Source of the DNA: UBA2020 sp964551435
Lineage (GTDB): Bacteria > Pseudomonadota > Alphaproteobacteria > Micavibrionales > UBA2020
NCBI GenBank assembly: GCA_964551435.1
Contig: CAZKBS010000001.1
Coordinates: forward strand, 248,001 to 312,000
Length of the DNA stretch: 64,000 bases
Reading direction: 5' to 3'
Below are positions 32,030-41,134 of this stretch, piece by piece. Position 1 is the stretch's first letter, and each line of letters starts with the position of its first letter. The notes beneath the pieces are model-generated. The model was not told the origin of the DNA and made no database searches. It saw only the letters and a list, made by a program, of their open reading frames with translations. Made by a program: the position numbers and the translations under genes.

Positions 32030-32102
32030 GGTGCCTGCCTGCTTGCGGTCGTGAAAACACTTATAGCTTATGCAAGCGCGCAGATAAAAGCAGACGAAGA
32101 GC

Positions 32103-32136
32103 AGAAAAAAGAAACGGCCCCCTGAGGGGCCGTTTA
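32103..32136 (-). terminator. Terminator after dnaN
   Basis: On the - strand AAACGGCCCC pairs with GGGGCCGTTT around a short loop and is followed by a T-rich tail (TTTCTTTTTT). It lies about 25 bases downstream of the dnaN stop. Confidence 0.8.
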
Positions 32137-32158
32137 AATGATCGCTGCGGCATATGGT

Positions 32159-33280
32159 TTATACGCGCATCGGCATCAGCACGTAGAGCGACGAGGCGTC
32201 GCTGGAGTCCTGAATAATCGTCGGCGATGCAGGATCGGACAACGACATGCGGCAGCCATCGCCTTCGATTTGCTTCGTGACGTCCATCAGGTATGCGGAG
32301 TTGAAACCAATTTCCATCGGCCCTGCATTGAACAGGATTTCAATTTCTTCGGACGCCGAACCGCTGTCGGGCGAGTTCGCCGACAAAGTCATCGTCTTGC
32401 CGCCGAGGGTGAGTTTAACAGCGCGCGATTTCTCGCTCGAAATCGTCGACACGCGGTCAACCGCACTGCCAAGAAGCGCCGGATTGACCTCCAGCACCTT
32501 GTCGTTGTTTTTCGGGATGACGCGTTCGTAATCGGGGAAGGTACCGTCGATCAGCTTGGTCGTCAGCGTGATGTGGTCGAAGCTGAATTTCAACTTGTTG
32601 TCGGTCAGGCTGATTTCGATGCTGTCGCCGGCTTCGTCAATCAACTTACGGATTTCGTTGATGGCCTTGCGCGGAATAATCACGCCGGGCATATCGCGCG
32701 CACCTTCCGGCAGCGGCATTTCGAAGCGCGCCAGACGGTGGCCATCAGTCGCCACCGCGCGGAGCACCGCCACGCCTTCGTTTTCGGTTGCGTGCAGATA
32801 AATCCCGTTCAGGTAATAGCGGGTTTCTTCGTTGGAAATCGCAAAGCGCGTGCGGTCAATCAGCGTGCGCAGATCAGCCGCGGGCAGTTTGAAGCTATAG
32901 GCGAATTTATCAGCGCTGCCCATGCGGGGGAAATCTTCGGTCGGCAGACAGCCGAGACGGAAAGTGGATTTGCCCGCCTTCACTTGCAGCGTAGTATCGC
33001 CTGCGCCGCTGGCGAGTTCGATGCTGGAGCCATCAGGCAGTTTGCGAACAATGTCATAGAGCGTATGTGCGGGAACCGTCGTTGCGCCGCCTTGCGCCGC
33101 TTTGGCGGCGGTCGATTCAACGATTTCGAGGTCCATGTCGGTCGTGGTCAGAGACAGCGCATCGCCTTCGGCCTGCAAGAGCACGTTGGCCAGAATTGGA
33201 ATAGTGTTGCGGCGTTCGACCACGCTATGCACGTGGTTGAGCGAGCGAAGCAAATCGGCGCGATCAATGGTGAATTTCAT
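32159..33280 (-). CDS. dnaN: DNA polymerase III sliding clamp, beta subunit
   Basis: A 373-residue beta clamp, which tethers DNA polymerase III to DNA as a dimeric ring. The three clamp repeats are visible. Markers are MKFTIDRADLLRSLNHVHSVVERRNTIPIL at the N-terminus, TDGHRLA in the middle and YVLMPMRV at the end, the usual C-terminus. An ATG at 33280 with GGGACG upstream gives the standard N-terminus; the longer frame is rejected. dnaA is not adjacent here. Confidence 0.97.
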   Translation of the reverse strand: MKFTIDRADLLRSLNHVHSVVERRNTIPILANVLLQAEGDALSLTTTDMDLEIVESTAAKAAQGGATTVPAHTLYDIVRKLPDGSSIELASGAGDTTLQVKAGKSTFRLGCLPTEDFPRMGSADKFAYSFKLPAADLRTLIDRTRFAISNEETRYYLNGIYLHATENEGVAVLRAVATDGHRLARFEMPLPEGARDMPGVIIPRKAINEIRKLIDEAGDSIEISLTDNKLKFSFDHITLTTKLIDGTFPDYERVIPKNNDKVLEVNPALLGSAVDRVSTISSEKSRAVKLTLGGKTMTLSANSPDSGSASEEIEILFNAGPMEIGFNSAYLMDVTKQIEGDGCRMSLSDPASPTIIQDSSDASSLYVLMPMRV

Positions 33281-33419
33281 GGCGTCCCGTCCATCGAAAA
33301 AAAGCTGTTTTGTAGATGTCCGGATTATATCAACCGCCCCTGCAAAACCCAAGCGAAAGTTAGGTTTTGCAGGGATTTGCGGTGATGGGCCCGCCGGATG
33401 GCAGCGGGCTGGATTATGG

Positions 33420-34436
33420 TTACTTGACAGCTTTGCGCAGCGGCTTTTTCTTCACCGTTTTCGCGCGCGCCGGTTTGCGGGCAGCAGGTTTTTTGGAAAC
33501 CGTTCTTTCGCGTTCACGGCGGGGGCGGTAAATACCTTCATCCATCAAAATCGGCGCCAGCGCTTCGAGGAAAATGCGGCCCCATTTTTGCGCATCGCGC
33601 TTGGTCGCCACCAGATCCTGACGGAATTCGACGATGACGTAGGGAAGGCCGGTGTCTTCGGCGTGGGTTTTGATGGTGTTTTTGCTGAGGTTCGCCTGCT
33701 TGAGGGTATAAGGCTCGTTTTCGCCCACCACCATGCCGGGGTTTTGCGCGCGCAGGTTTTCAACCAGACGCATCGCGATCGCCTCTTCCTTGTTCCAAAG
33801 AACGCCGATATGCCACGGACGTTTGAAGCCGTCCATTTCCGGCGTGAAGCTGTGCAGGGACACGATCACCGGCACGATGCCTTTTTTAAGATAGCCCTTG
33901 ATCTGTGTCGACAGCGCGCGGTGATAGGGCCAGAAAATTTCATCCAGACGCTGGCGTTTTTCGGCGGCGCTGAGGTTTTTATTGCCCGGCACATGGATAT
34001 GGTCGGAAACCTCGCGCATGCATTCGGGGCTGCGCTCGCCGCGGTTGACGTCGACGACGATGCGGGAATAACTTGCAAAAAACGCTGTAGCATCGAGCTT
34101 TTCGGACATATAGCGGCCGATATTTTCCGTGCCCGGATCCCAGGCGATGTGTTTTTCAAGATCGGCCTTGCTGAGCCCGACATCGTTCAAAGCCTTGGGC
34201 ACGCGGTTGCTGGCGTGATCGCACACGATCAAAACCGGTGCACTGCCCTTGGGGTTTTCGATGCGATAGGCGGCAGGCTCGCCCGGCTGCAGCAGTCGCG
34301 CGGGCAGCTTGCCGCGCGTGACCGTTTTTGCAGCGGCGGCCGGCTTGATGGCGCTGAGTGCCTTGACCGATGCTTTTTTGATTTTCTGGGCAGGTTTTTT
34401 GGAAGCGGTTTTCGCGGCGGTTTTGCGGAATTTCAT
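33420..34436 (-). CDS. N-formylglutamate amidohydrolase-like protein with basic tails
   Basis: A 338-residue protein. The core (about residues 65-290) has the formylglutamate-deformylase pattern VLIVCDHASNRVP, then IVDVNRGERSPE, VSLHSFTP and VIVEFRQD. Both ends are Lys/Ala/Pro-rich and repetitive: about 45 residues at the start (KTAAKTASKKPAQKIKKAS) and about 35 at the end (RTVSKKPAARKPARAKTVKKK), like histone-H1-type nucleic-acid-binding tails. This is unusual for a metabolic enzyme. Enzyme activity is plausible; DNA or RNA binding is inference. Confidence 0.75.
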   Translation of the reverse strand: MKFRKTAAKTASKKPAQKIKKASVKALSAIKPAAAAKTVTRGKLPARLLQPGEPAAYRIENPKGSAPVLIVCDHASNRVPKALNDVGLSKADLEKHIAWDPGTENIGRYMSEKLDATAFFASYSRIVVDVNRGERSPECMREVSDHIHVPGNKNLSAAEKRQRLDEIFWPYHRALSTQIKGYLKKGIVPVIVSLHSFTPEMDGFKRPWHIGVLWNKEEAIAMRLVENLRAQNPGMVVGENEPYTLKQANLSKNTIKTHAEDTGLPYVIVEFRQDLVATKRDAQKWGRIFLEALAPILMDEGIYRPRRERERTVSKKPAARKPARAKTVKKKPLRKAVK

Positions 34437-34487
34437 GATTGTTTTGTCACGTCTCTATCACGTTTGTTACGTCCCGTCGGCGGAACG

Positions 34488-35621
34488 CTATACCATGTCC
34501 ATGCCGCGGCGGGTGAATTTGACATGCCGGTGGACATGTGCCGACATCAAAAGGCCGAAACCGAACAACACCGACAGCATCGAAGAACCGCCATAGGAAA
34601 TCATCGGCAAGGGCACGCCCACCACGGGCAGCAAGCCCATGACCATACCGATATTGATAAAAATATAAAGTGAAAAGTTGATAATGATTCCCATGACCAG
34701 CAGCCTGCCGAACTGGCTTTGGCAGTTGAATGCGATGAAGTAGGCATAGACGATAATCGCAATCAAAAGCCCGAGCAAGCCGAGCCCGCCGATAAGCCCC
34801 CACTCCTCGGTGAACAGGGTGAAAATGAAGTCTGTCTGCTTTTCGGGCAGGAAGTTGAGGCTGCCCTGCGTACCCTTGAGGAACCCCTTGCCGGATATAC
34901 CGCCGGAGCCGAGGGCGATTTTGGACTGGATAATGTTATACCCCGCCCCCAGCGGATCACTTTCGGGGTTCAAGAAGGTCATGACCCGCCGTTTCTGGTA
35001 GTCGTGCATAAAGCTCCAGAGCACCGGCACGGCGGCAACAACCCCGCCCCCGACAATCAGGAAAAACCAGTAGCTGACCCCCGCCACAAACATCATCGCC
35101 CCGACAATCATCAGAATAATCGCCGCCGTACCGAGGTTCGGTTGCAGAAAGACCAGCCCGACCGGCAAAAAGGCAATACCAATCGGCGGCAACAGGAACA
35201 GCGGATTTCTAATCTCGTCGGGTGTGCGGCCGTGATAATACCGCGCAAGCGCGAGGACTACGGCGATTTTCATGATTTCAGACGGTTGCAGGCGTAAAAG
35301 GCCGAGGTCAATCCAGCGCTGCGCGCCCATGCCGATATGACCCTTGATTTCAACGAAGACCAGCAGCGCGACACAAAGACCGTAAAACGCATAGGCAAAG
35401 CGCATCCAGAGCCGGATATCGATCATCGCGGTAATAATCAGCCCGACCAGACCGACAATAAAACGCAGCCCGTGCGGCGTCGCCCATTTATCGGCATTGC
35501 CGCCATCGGCGGAATACAGCGACATAAAGCCGATACCGCCCACCATGACCAGCAGCGCCACAAAAGGCCAGCTGATGGAAAAGAATTTTTCGGGAAGTGT
35601 GAGGTTATCGCGGTTGAACAT
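34488..35621 (-). CDS. rodA: Rod shape-determining SEDS glycosyltransferase RodA
   Basis: A 377-residue SEDS-family peptidoglycan polymerase with about ten membrane segments. Family markers include WIDLGLLRLQPSEIMKIAVVL, DPLGAGYNIIQSKIALGSGG, GFLKGTQGSLNFLPEKQTDFIF and VPLPMISYGGSSML. It works with PBP2 (next gene, 5 bases upstream) to build the side wall. It is the last gene of the mre operon on this strand. Confidence 0.96.
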   Translation of the reverse strand: MFNRDNLTLPEKFFSISWPFVALLVMVGGIGFMSLYSADGGNADKWATPHGLRFIVGLVGLIITAMIDIRLWMRFAYAFYGLCVALLVFVEIKGHIGMGAQRWIDLGLLRLQPSEIMKIAVVLALARYYHGRTPDEIRNPLFLLPPIGIAFLPVGLVFLQPNLGTAAIILMIVGAMMFVAGVSYWFFLIVGGGVVAAVPVLWSFMHDYQKRRVMTFLNPESDPLGAGYNIIQSKIALGSGGISGKGFLKGTQGSLNFLPEKQTDFIFTLFTEEWGLIGGLGLLGLLIAIIVYAYFIAFNCQSQFGRLLVMGIIINFSLYIFINIGMVMGLLPVVGVPLPMISYGGSSMLSVLFGFGLLMSAHVHRHVKFTRRGMDMV

Positions 35622-35626
35622 GCCCG

Positions 35627-37561
35627 CTATCCCCCCGATGTGCGTTTGTTGGTTTTAACGGGCGGACGTGCGGGGCCGGGGGCGGTTTTTTCAATCCGCG
35701 CTTTTTCTTTCATGGCCGCCTCTATCGCCTCGTCAACCGTATGGATTTTCTGCGGGTCACGCTTTTGGGTCGCGAGCAGAATATCGCGCGCGAGCGGCGC
35801 CGCCGCCTTGCTACCGCCCACGCCGTGTTCGACTACAACAGACACAACATAGCGCGGATTTTCTACAGGCCCGTAGCCGACAAACAGCGCATGGTGACGC
35901 TGCCGCCACGGCAAATCTTCGTTTTTGACGCCCGCCGCGCGCTGGGCGGCAGTAATCGCCCGTACCTGCGCGGTGCCGGTTTTACCAGCCATCGAATACC
36001 CCTCTTCGCGGATGCGTGCGCCGGCGGCGGTACCGCGCCCTTCGTTCACCACGGCATTCATGCCGCGCATGACAATCGCCAGATGTTCAGGCGGAAGACC
36101 CAGCGAGGGCCAGTTTTTGAGCTGACTGCCTTCTTCTTCAATCGTGCGCACCAGAATGGGCTTCACGGCCAGCCCGCCATTCACAAGCCGCGCCGTCATG
36201 GTCGCCAGCTGCAGCGGCGTTGCCAAAACATGCCCCTGTCCAATCGCGGTATTCAGTGTTTCACCCTGCTGCCATGCTTCGCGGTGGCGACGCTGTTTCC
36301 ATGCGCGGTCAGGCATGAGGCCGGGACCTTCGTTCGGAATTTCAAAACCGAGCCTGTCGCCAAAACCAAGACGCCGCGCCATTTTTGCAATCGCGTCCAC
36401 GCCGATGCGCTTGCCCATTTCGTAGTAATAGCAGTCGCAGGATTGCGCGAGTGCCTGCACGGCATCGACATAGCCATGCCCGCCCTGTTTCCAGCAGTGG
36501 AATTTGTGGTTGCCAAGCATGTAAAAGCCGGGACAGAAAACTTTGACACCCGGGCTGATGCCCGCCTCCAGCGCCGCCAGCGAGGTGACCATCTTGAATG
36601 TCGAGCCGGGCGGATATTGCCCTGAAACCGCCTTGTTTGTCAGCGGGTGTGTATCATCGGCCAAAAGCTCTTCCCACACATCGGCAGGAATGCCGCGGCT
36701 GAACAGGTTTGGATCAAACCCGGGATGCGAACAGAGCGCATAAACTTCGCCGTTATGCGCATCCATGACAACGGCGGAGGCGCTGCGCTCGCGCGCCAGC
36801 ATTTCCTGACATTGCATCTGCAGGTCGGCATCCAAAGTCAGCGTCAGGCGGTGACCTTTGTTGGGGTCGGTTCGTTTCAGCTCGCGGATTTCGCGGCCAA
36901 CGACGTTGACCTCGGCCTGTACTTGCCCTGCGGTCCCGCGCAGGGTTTCATCAAAGCTTTTTTCGACGCCGTTTTTGCCGATGCGAAAACCGGGCAGGGT
37001 CATCACGGGATCATCCGTCAGCTCCGACTGACTGACGCGTCCGACATAACCGATGATATGCGACGTTGCGGCACCGAAGGGATAGGATCTGATTTCACCT
37101 TCGTCAATCGATACGCCCGGCAAATCCGGTAAGTTCATTTCGACGCGCGCCATGTCGTCCCATGTCAGGTTTTCCTTGACCAGCAGGGGGGTAAAGCGGC
37201 GATGGCGCGTCATTTGCACCAGCACTTCCTGCTTGTCCTCTTCGGTCACGGGAATAAAGTGCGCGAGTTTATCGAGCGTTTTTTCGACATCATCCGTCTG
37301 TTCAGGCACGATGAAGGCACGAAAATTCTGGGTGTTGATTGCAAGCGGAACGCCGAAACGGTCCATGATTTCGCCGCGGCCAGCCGCGACCAGACGCATG
37401 CTGATGCGGTTGCGGTCGGACAGCATCTGGAATTTTTCCTGCTCCACGACCTGCAGAAAACCGAGCCTGCCTGCCAGAACCGCAAAAATCGCCCCTTGCG
37501 CGGCGCCGACCAGCAGCGCGCGGCGGGAAAACTCTTTGTAGCGTTCCATATCGCGGTTCAT
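35627..37561 (-). CDS. mrdA: Penicillin-binding protein 2
   Basis: A 644-residue transpeptidase of the elongation machinery with an N-terminal membrane anchor. The catalytic motifs are PPGSTFKM (SxxK), SCD in AQSCDCYYYE (SxN-type) and AGKTGTAQV (KTG). The pedestal domain and a Pro/Lys-rich C-terminal tail follow. It acts with RodA. The start is uncertain because there is no strong ribosome site; ATGs at 37561 and 37549 are both possible. Confidence 0.95.
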   Translation of the reverse strand: MNRDMERYKEFSRRALLVGAAQGAIFAVLAGRLGFLQVVEQEKFQMLSDRNRISMRLVAAGRGEIMDRFGVPLAINTQNFRAFIVPEQTDDVEKTLDKLAHFIPVTEEDKQEVLVQMTRHRRFTPLLVKENLTWDDMARVEMNLPDLPGVSIDEGEIRSYPFGAATSHIIGYVGRVSQSELTDDPVMTLPGFRIGKNGVEKSFDETLRGTAGQVQAEVNVVGREIRELKRTDPNKGHRLTLTLDADLQMQCQEMLARERSASAVVMDAHNGEVYALCSHPGFDPNLFSRGIPADVWEELLADDTHPLTNKAVSGQYPPGSTFKMVTSLAALEAGISPGVKVFCPGFYMLGNHKFHCWKQGGHGYVDAVQALAQSCDCYYYEMGKRIGVDAIAKMARRLGFGDRLGFEIPNEGPGLMPDRAWKQRRHREAWQQGETLNTAIGQGHVLATPLQLATMTARLVNGGLAVKPILVRTIEEEGSQLKNWPSLGLPPEHLAIVMRGMNAVVNEGRGTAAGARIREEGYSMAGKTGTAQVRAITAAQRAAGVKNEDLPWRQRHHALFVGYGPVENPRYVVSVVVEHGVGGSKAAAPLARDILLATQKRDPQKIHTVDEAIEAAMKEKARIEKTAPGPARPPVKTNKRTSGG

Positions 37562-37630
37562 GGCCGTTATACTAACTTTGCGCGGAACACTTTGAAAGAC
37601 AAACTAGGGAGAAAACGCGCGGCTAGAAAT

Positions 37631-38176
37631 CTATTTTCCGGCAAGCGAGGAGCGGGCGGCAACCCAGCGGCCAAAAGCCGACAACGCCGGAGCGGCCACA
37701 GGGAAAAGGGCGCAGGTCAGCGCAACACTGACAACCTGCGGGCGCAGCGCAATGGCATGGCCGGTAAAAACGGAATACATCAGCCATTGCAGGGCGCCTG
37801 TACAAACCGCAACCAGCGACAGCCCCGCCCAAACCACACGAAACGGCTGCCCGAGCAGGAATTTGCGCTGACGGAAGGTCATCCACTGTACAAGCACCAA
37901 CGGCAATGCATTCAATCCGGGGGGAAACCCGGCCAATAAATCCAGCGCGATGCCGAGACTGAAGGTCAGAAAATAAGTGAAAACACCGGGCCAGAGGATT
38001 GTCCAGTAAAACACCGCCATCAAAACGAAGGCCGGCCTGACTTCGGAAAAATGCGGCCCCGGCAACGGAAAGGTACTAACCATCAGCAGCACGAAAATCA
38101 CCAGCAGCATCAGACCTATGCGTCCTGCCGCAGCAATAAGAATGCCTTTCCAGCTATCCTGAACCCGCAATGTCAT
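37631..38176 (-). CDS. mreD: Rod shape-determining protein MreD
   Basis: A 181-residue inner-membrane protein with five or so hydrophobic segments (LMLLVIFVLLMVSTFPLPG, YFLTFSLGIALDLLAGFPPG, LVAVCTGALQWLMYSVFTG). The segment ALDLLAGFPPGLNAL is typical of MreD. It lies between mreC and mrdA as in other alphaproteobacteria. It is part of the elongasome and its exact role is unresolved in the literature. Confidence 0.88.
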   Translation of the reverse strand: MTLRVQDSWKGILIAAAGRIGLMLLVIFVLLMVSTFPLPGPHFSEVRPAFVLMAVFYWTILWPGVFTYFLTFSLGIALDLLAGFPPGLNALPLVLVQWMTFRQRKFLLGQPFRVVWAGLSLVAVCTGALQWLMYSVFTGHAIALRPQVVSVALTCALFPVAAPALSAFGRWVAARSSLAGK

Positions 38177-38198
38177 GGAAAAAATCTACCTGCCTGTT

Positions 38199-39104
38199 TC
38201 AAGGCACGGGCGACGACAGCTCACCGCTGATAAGCGCCGGATCGACGGTTGTATTAATGACCTGTACATAGGTCACTTTTTCAATCGCCGTCAGGGGGCG
38301 TACCAGAACGCCTTCGGGCCCGATATCGACAATCGTGCCGATGGGAATATCAGGCGGCAGCTGGCCGCCATCACCGGAGGTGACGACACGCTGGCCGACA
38401 CTAAGTCCACTGTCGATGGGCAGGCGTTCAAGACGCAGCAAATCGCTGTTGCGGCCGGCCAAAATGGCGCGGGTACGGGTGTTTTGCACCATCACAGGAA
38501 TGCGTGAGTTAAGGTCGGTAATCAGCAGTACGCGGGACGATTGCAGCCCAGCCTCGACAACGCGGCCGATGAGCCCGTGGCCGGACATGACGGCGTTGCC
38601 TTTGCCGACGTTATGGGTGCTGCCGACGGGCAGCAGCACGCTTTTTACAAACGCGCCGCCCGGGTCAGAAATAATCCGCGCGGTTACGAATTCGAGTGCG
38701 GGGTCTGCCTTGACGTTCAAAAGTTCGCGGAAGGATTGGTTTTCGGCCTGAAGTTTCAGCGCCGCTTCGTACCACTGCTGCAGCTTGGCGTTATCTTCGC
38801 GCAGGCGGATGTTTTCGGCTTTCATCTCGCGCATGGTACGGATGCCATCGAATGAATCGCCCGCAGTCGCAAACGGTTTGGATACGGCGGCCATAACCGG
38901 CGCCATGATATCTGTCACCGTCACGCGCAGGCGTTCGACGGGCAGACTGTCAATTTTGTAGAAGACCATCAGGGTAAGAGACAACAGCGCAAGGGCCGCC
39001 GGTGTCAGGCGGGTGGCCATGCTGCGTAGTGTCATGGCTTGGAAGGTATCTTTGCGGCTTCTCCGGGTCACCGGACACCATCTCCCTGAGGTAAAACGAG
39101 ACAT
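38199..39104 (-). CDS. mreC: Rod shape-determining protein MreC
   Basis: A 301-residue bitopic protein: a short cytoplasmic part, one membrane helix (LTPAALALLSLTLMVFYKI), a coiled coil (IRLREDNAKLQQWYEAALKLQAENQSFRELL) and a periplasmic beta domain (GHGLIGRVVEAGLQSSRVLLITDLNSRIPVM). It activates PBP2 in the elongasome. The ATG at 39104 gives a normal N-terminus; an in-frame ATG at 39173 is further out and less likely. Confidence 0.93.
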   Translation of the reverse strand: MSRFTSGRWCPVTRRSRKDTFQAMTLRSMATRLTPAALALLSLTLMVFYKIDSLPVERLRVTVTDIMAPVMAAVSKPFATAGDSFDGIRTMREMKAENIRLREDNAKLQQWYEAALKLQAENQSFRELLNVKADPALEFVTARIISDPGGAFVKSVLLPVGSTHNVGKGNAVMSGHGLIGRVVEAGLQSSRVLLITDLNSRIPVMVQNTRTRAILAGRNSDLLRLERLPIDSGLSVGQRVVTSGDGGQLPPDIPIGTIVDIGPEGVLVRPLTAIEKVTYVQVINTTVDPALISGELSSPVP

Positions 39105-39305
39105 CGGGGCGTCTGGCAGCCCTTTTGGTCTCTTGGTATCCTCATTATAACAGCGATTTATTAATAAAGGCAAAAGGACTTTTGCCCAAACCCCTGAAAA
39201 CTATGCGGATTAACGAGGTGCCCCCCGCGCAGCCACAAAACAGGTCTCGGCTGCCTACGCCTGTAGGCGGCATGAGTTCCGCACCTCCAAGGAGAGGGCG
39301 TCGAA

Positions 39306-40346
39306 TTAATACATTTTGCTGAGAACGCCGTTGAGCTTCTTGCCCGTCTCAAGCGCCTGACCGGAGCCGAGTGCCACGCAGGACAGCGGGTCATCCGCCA
39401 CCGTGACCGCAAGCCCGGTTGCATAGCGCAGCACGTAATCAAGATTGGACAGCAAAGAGCCGCCGCCCGTCATGACAATACCACGGTCGACGATATCCGC
39501 CGCCAGTTCGGGCGCGGTGTGTTCAAGCGCACCCTTGACCGCATCGATAATCGCACCGACGGGTTCGGCCAGCGCTTCGGCAATTTGGCGTTCGGAGATA
39601 ACAAGCTCCTTGGGCACGCCGTTCGTCAGGTCGCGACCCTTGATTTCCATCATGCGGCCTTCACCTTCTTCGGGCGGGCAGGCGGAGCCGATTTCTTTTT
39701 TGATGCGCTCGGCAGTGGCTTCGCCGATGAGCAGGTTATGCGTGCGGCGGATGTAGCTGATGATGGCGTCGTCCATCTTGTCGCCACCAACACGCACGGA
39801 TTTCGCGTAAACGATACCGCCGAGCGAAATAACAGCGACTTCCGTCGTGCCGCCGCCGATATCAACGACCATCGAACCCGTGGGTTCGGTCACCGGCAGG
39901 CCGGCGCCGATAGCAGCAGCCATCGGCTCTTCAATCAGGCTGACATCACGCGCGCCGGCGCTTTCAGCGGATTCCTGAATGGCGCGGCGCTCGACGGCGG
40001 TAGAGCCGGAGGGCACGCAGATAACCATTCGCGGAGACGCGAAGCTGCGGCGGTTGTGCACTTTGCTGATGAAGTACTTGATCATGAATTCAGCCGCTTC
40101 GAAATCGGCGATGACGCCGTCGCGCAGCGGACGAATGGCCATGATGTTGCCGGGCGTGCGGCCAAGCATGAGCTTGGCATCTTCACCGACTGCTTTGGGC
40201 AGTTTGCGGCCATCGATGAATTCCATCGCGACCACTGAAGGTTCGTTGAGCACGATACCCTGACCGCGCACGTAAACCAGCGTATTGGCCGTACCCAGGT
40301 CAATCGCCATATCGGTGGACATCAGTCCCAGCAGTTTTGAAAACAT
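39306..40346 (-). CDS. mreB: Rod shape-determining actin homologue MreB
   Basis: A 346-residue actin-like ATPase that organises wall synthesis. The N-terminus is MSTDMAIDLGTANTLVYVRG (phosphate 1), followed by VVDIGGGTTEVAVISLGGIV (phosphate 2) and MTGGGSLL (adenosine motif). Length and motifs are standard. Together with mreC, mreD, mrdA and rodA it shows that the organism is a rod. About 200 bases separate it from mreC, holding a small hairpin (GCCTACGCCTGTAGGC near 39257) but no gene. Confidence 0.98.
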   Translation of the reverse strand: MFSKLLGLMSTDMAIDLGTANTLVYVRGQGIVLNEPSVVAMEFIDGRKLPKAVGEDAKLMLGRTPGNIMAIRPLRDGVIADFEAAEFMIKYFISKVHNRRSFASPRMVICVPSGSTAVERRAIQESAESAGARDVSLIEEPMAAAIGAGLPVTEPTGSMVVDIGGGTTEVAVISLGGIVYAKSVRVGGDKMDDAIISYIRRTHNLLIGEATAERIKKEIGSACPPEEGEGRMMEIKGRDLTNGVPKELVISERQIAEALAEPVGAIIDAVKGALEHTAPELAADIVDRGIVMTGGGSLLSNLDYVLRYATGLAVTVADDPLSCVALGSGQALETGKKLNGVLSKMY

Positions 40347-40435
40347 CGCGCGCCCCGTTCCCCTGAATTTTTTCCCGCGTTTGCATTCATATTAAACACA
40401 GGAATTGCGGCTTGAGCAGTATGCCTTGCGGCAGA

Positions 40436-40573
40436 TTACTGCTTTGCCTTCATGCGCGGGTTTTCTTTGTTGATGACGTAGAGGCGCATTTTGCCTTTGC
40501 CATCACGGCGACGCACAACCTTGTTGTTTTTGTCGCGGCTTTTCAGCGATTTAAGAGAAGAAGTCTTTTTCAT
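40436..40573 (-). CDS. rpmJ: Ribosomal protein L36, cysteine-free type
   Basis: A 45-residue protein: MKKTSSLKSLKSRDKNNKVV, then RRR, and the ending LYVINKENPRMKAKQ. The pattern SSLKSLK...V-V-R-R and V-I-N-K-x-N-P-R-x-K is that of the longer (YkgO/type B) L36. It has no cysteines, so it cannot form the zinc site of the classical form. It is probably the sole or zinc-independent L36; a second copy elsewhere cannot be excluded. Confidence 0.82.
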   Translation of the reverse strand: MKKTSSLKSLKSRDKNNKVVRRRDGKGKMRLYVINKENPRMKAKQ

Positions 40574-40934
40574 GATGCGAATCCAATCAAATCTCGAATG
40601 TGGTTGCCTTTCAATAAGGCAACGCAACCTACTGATATTTTTAATTTTGGTCAACCATTATCTGACAAACAATCTGGCAAATTTCCCCGCTCATACGCAG
40701 GCGTGACACACAGGCGGGCGATGCTTGATAGGCCAAAAGCCAGGCGGATCGATTCTCGGAAAATACGCCGTATAAAACATCGGAATTTCAGTGTACGATT
40801 TACTTGACAAATTATTGTAATTTTATTGCTGTGATACATTGTTGCCGTGAATTAAAATGATGTTTTAACGGTTTCAAACATAATTTTAAATTTATGAAAA
40901 AATATTTGCTTTTTTGCACTGCCGCATGATACAA

Positions 40935-41118
40935 CCATCTTGCTTAGATGCAGGGAGCCGGGGGGTTTCTATCCGCACACAAAAACAAACAATAATAATC
41001 AAGTAGTCCCACCATAAGCACAAAAAATCCGGCTCTGCATCACACCTTCCCTTGAGAAGGTTTCAAACTGAAAAAACAAAAATAACCCCGCCGCCGGTAC
41101 CCGGAAGCGGGGTTTTTA
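40935..41118 (+). ncRNA. Candidate structured small RNA
   Basis: A long-range stem pairs GATGCAGGGAGCCGG (40947-40961) with CCGGCTCTGCATC (41029-41041), enclosing about 70 bases rich in A and C. A second hairpin (CCTTC/GAAGG, 41045-41060) and a terminator-like hairpin with a T run (41083-41118) follow. No ribosome site or long frame exists here. The promoter is not clear. I could not match it to 6S, SRP, tmRNA or RNase P by eye. The terminator also works on the - strand for the EF-hand gene. Confidence 0.4.
41083..41118. terminator. Bidirectional hairpin terminator
   Basis: CCCCGC pairs with GCGGGG, with an inner CCGG/CCGG, and is flanked by T runs on one side and A runs on the other. It can serve the candidate RNA on + and the EF-hand gene on -. 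Confidence 0.75.
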
Positions 41119-41134
41119 TTTGTCCCGTTTTTTC

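Larger units (their letters stand above)
40574..41134. other. Long intergenic stretch with a possible small RNA
   Basis: About 560 bases without a convincing protein gene. The left half is AT-rich and contains a TTGACA at 40804-40809, but no -10 at proper spacing. The right half contains a potential structured RNA (see 40935-41118). Confidence 0.6.

Noticed and set aside
32138..33385. A 415-residue open frame on the + strand opposite dnaN
   Set aside because: Antisense shadow of dnaN with no start signal.
33102..34673. A 523-residue open frame opposite the formylglutamate hydrolase gene
   Set aside because: Antisense shadow; it crosses several real gene boundaries.
40852..40875. TTAA...TTAA pair in the L36 upstream DNA as a CtrA box
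   Set aside because: The spacing is 9 bases, not 7, in an AT-rich stretch.
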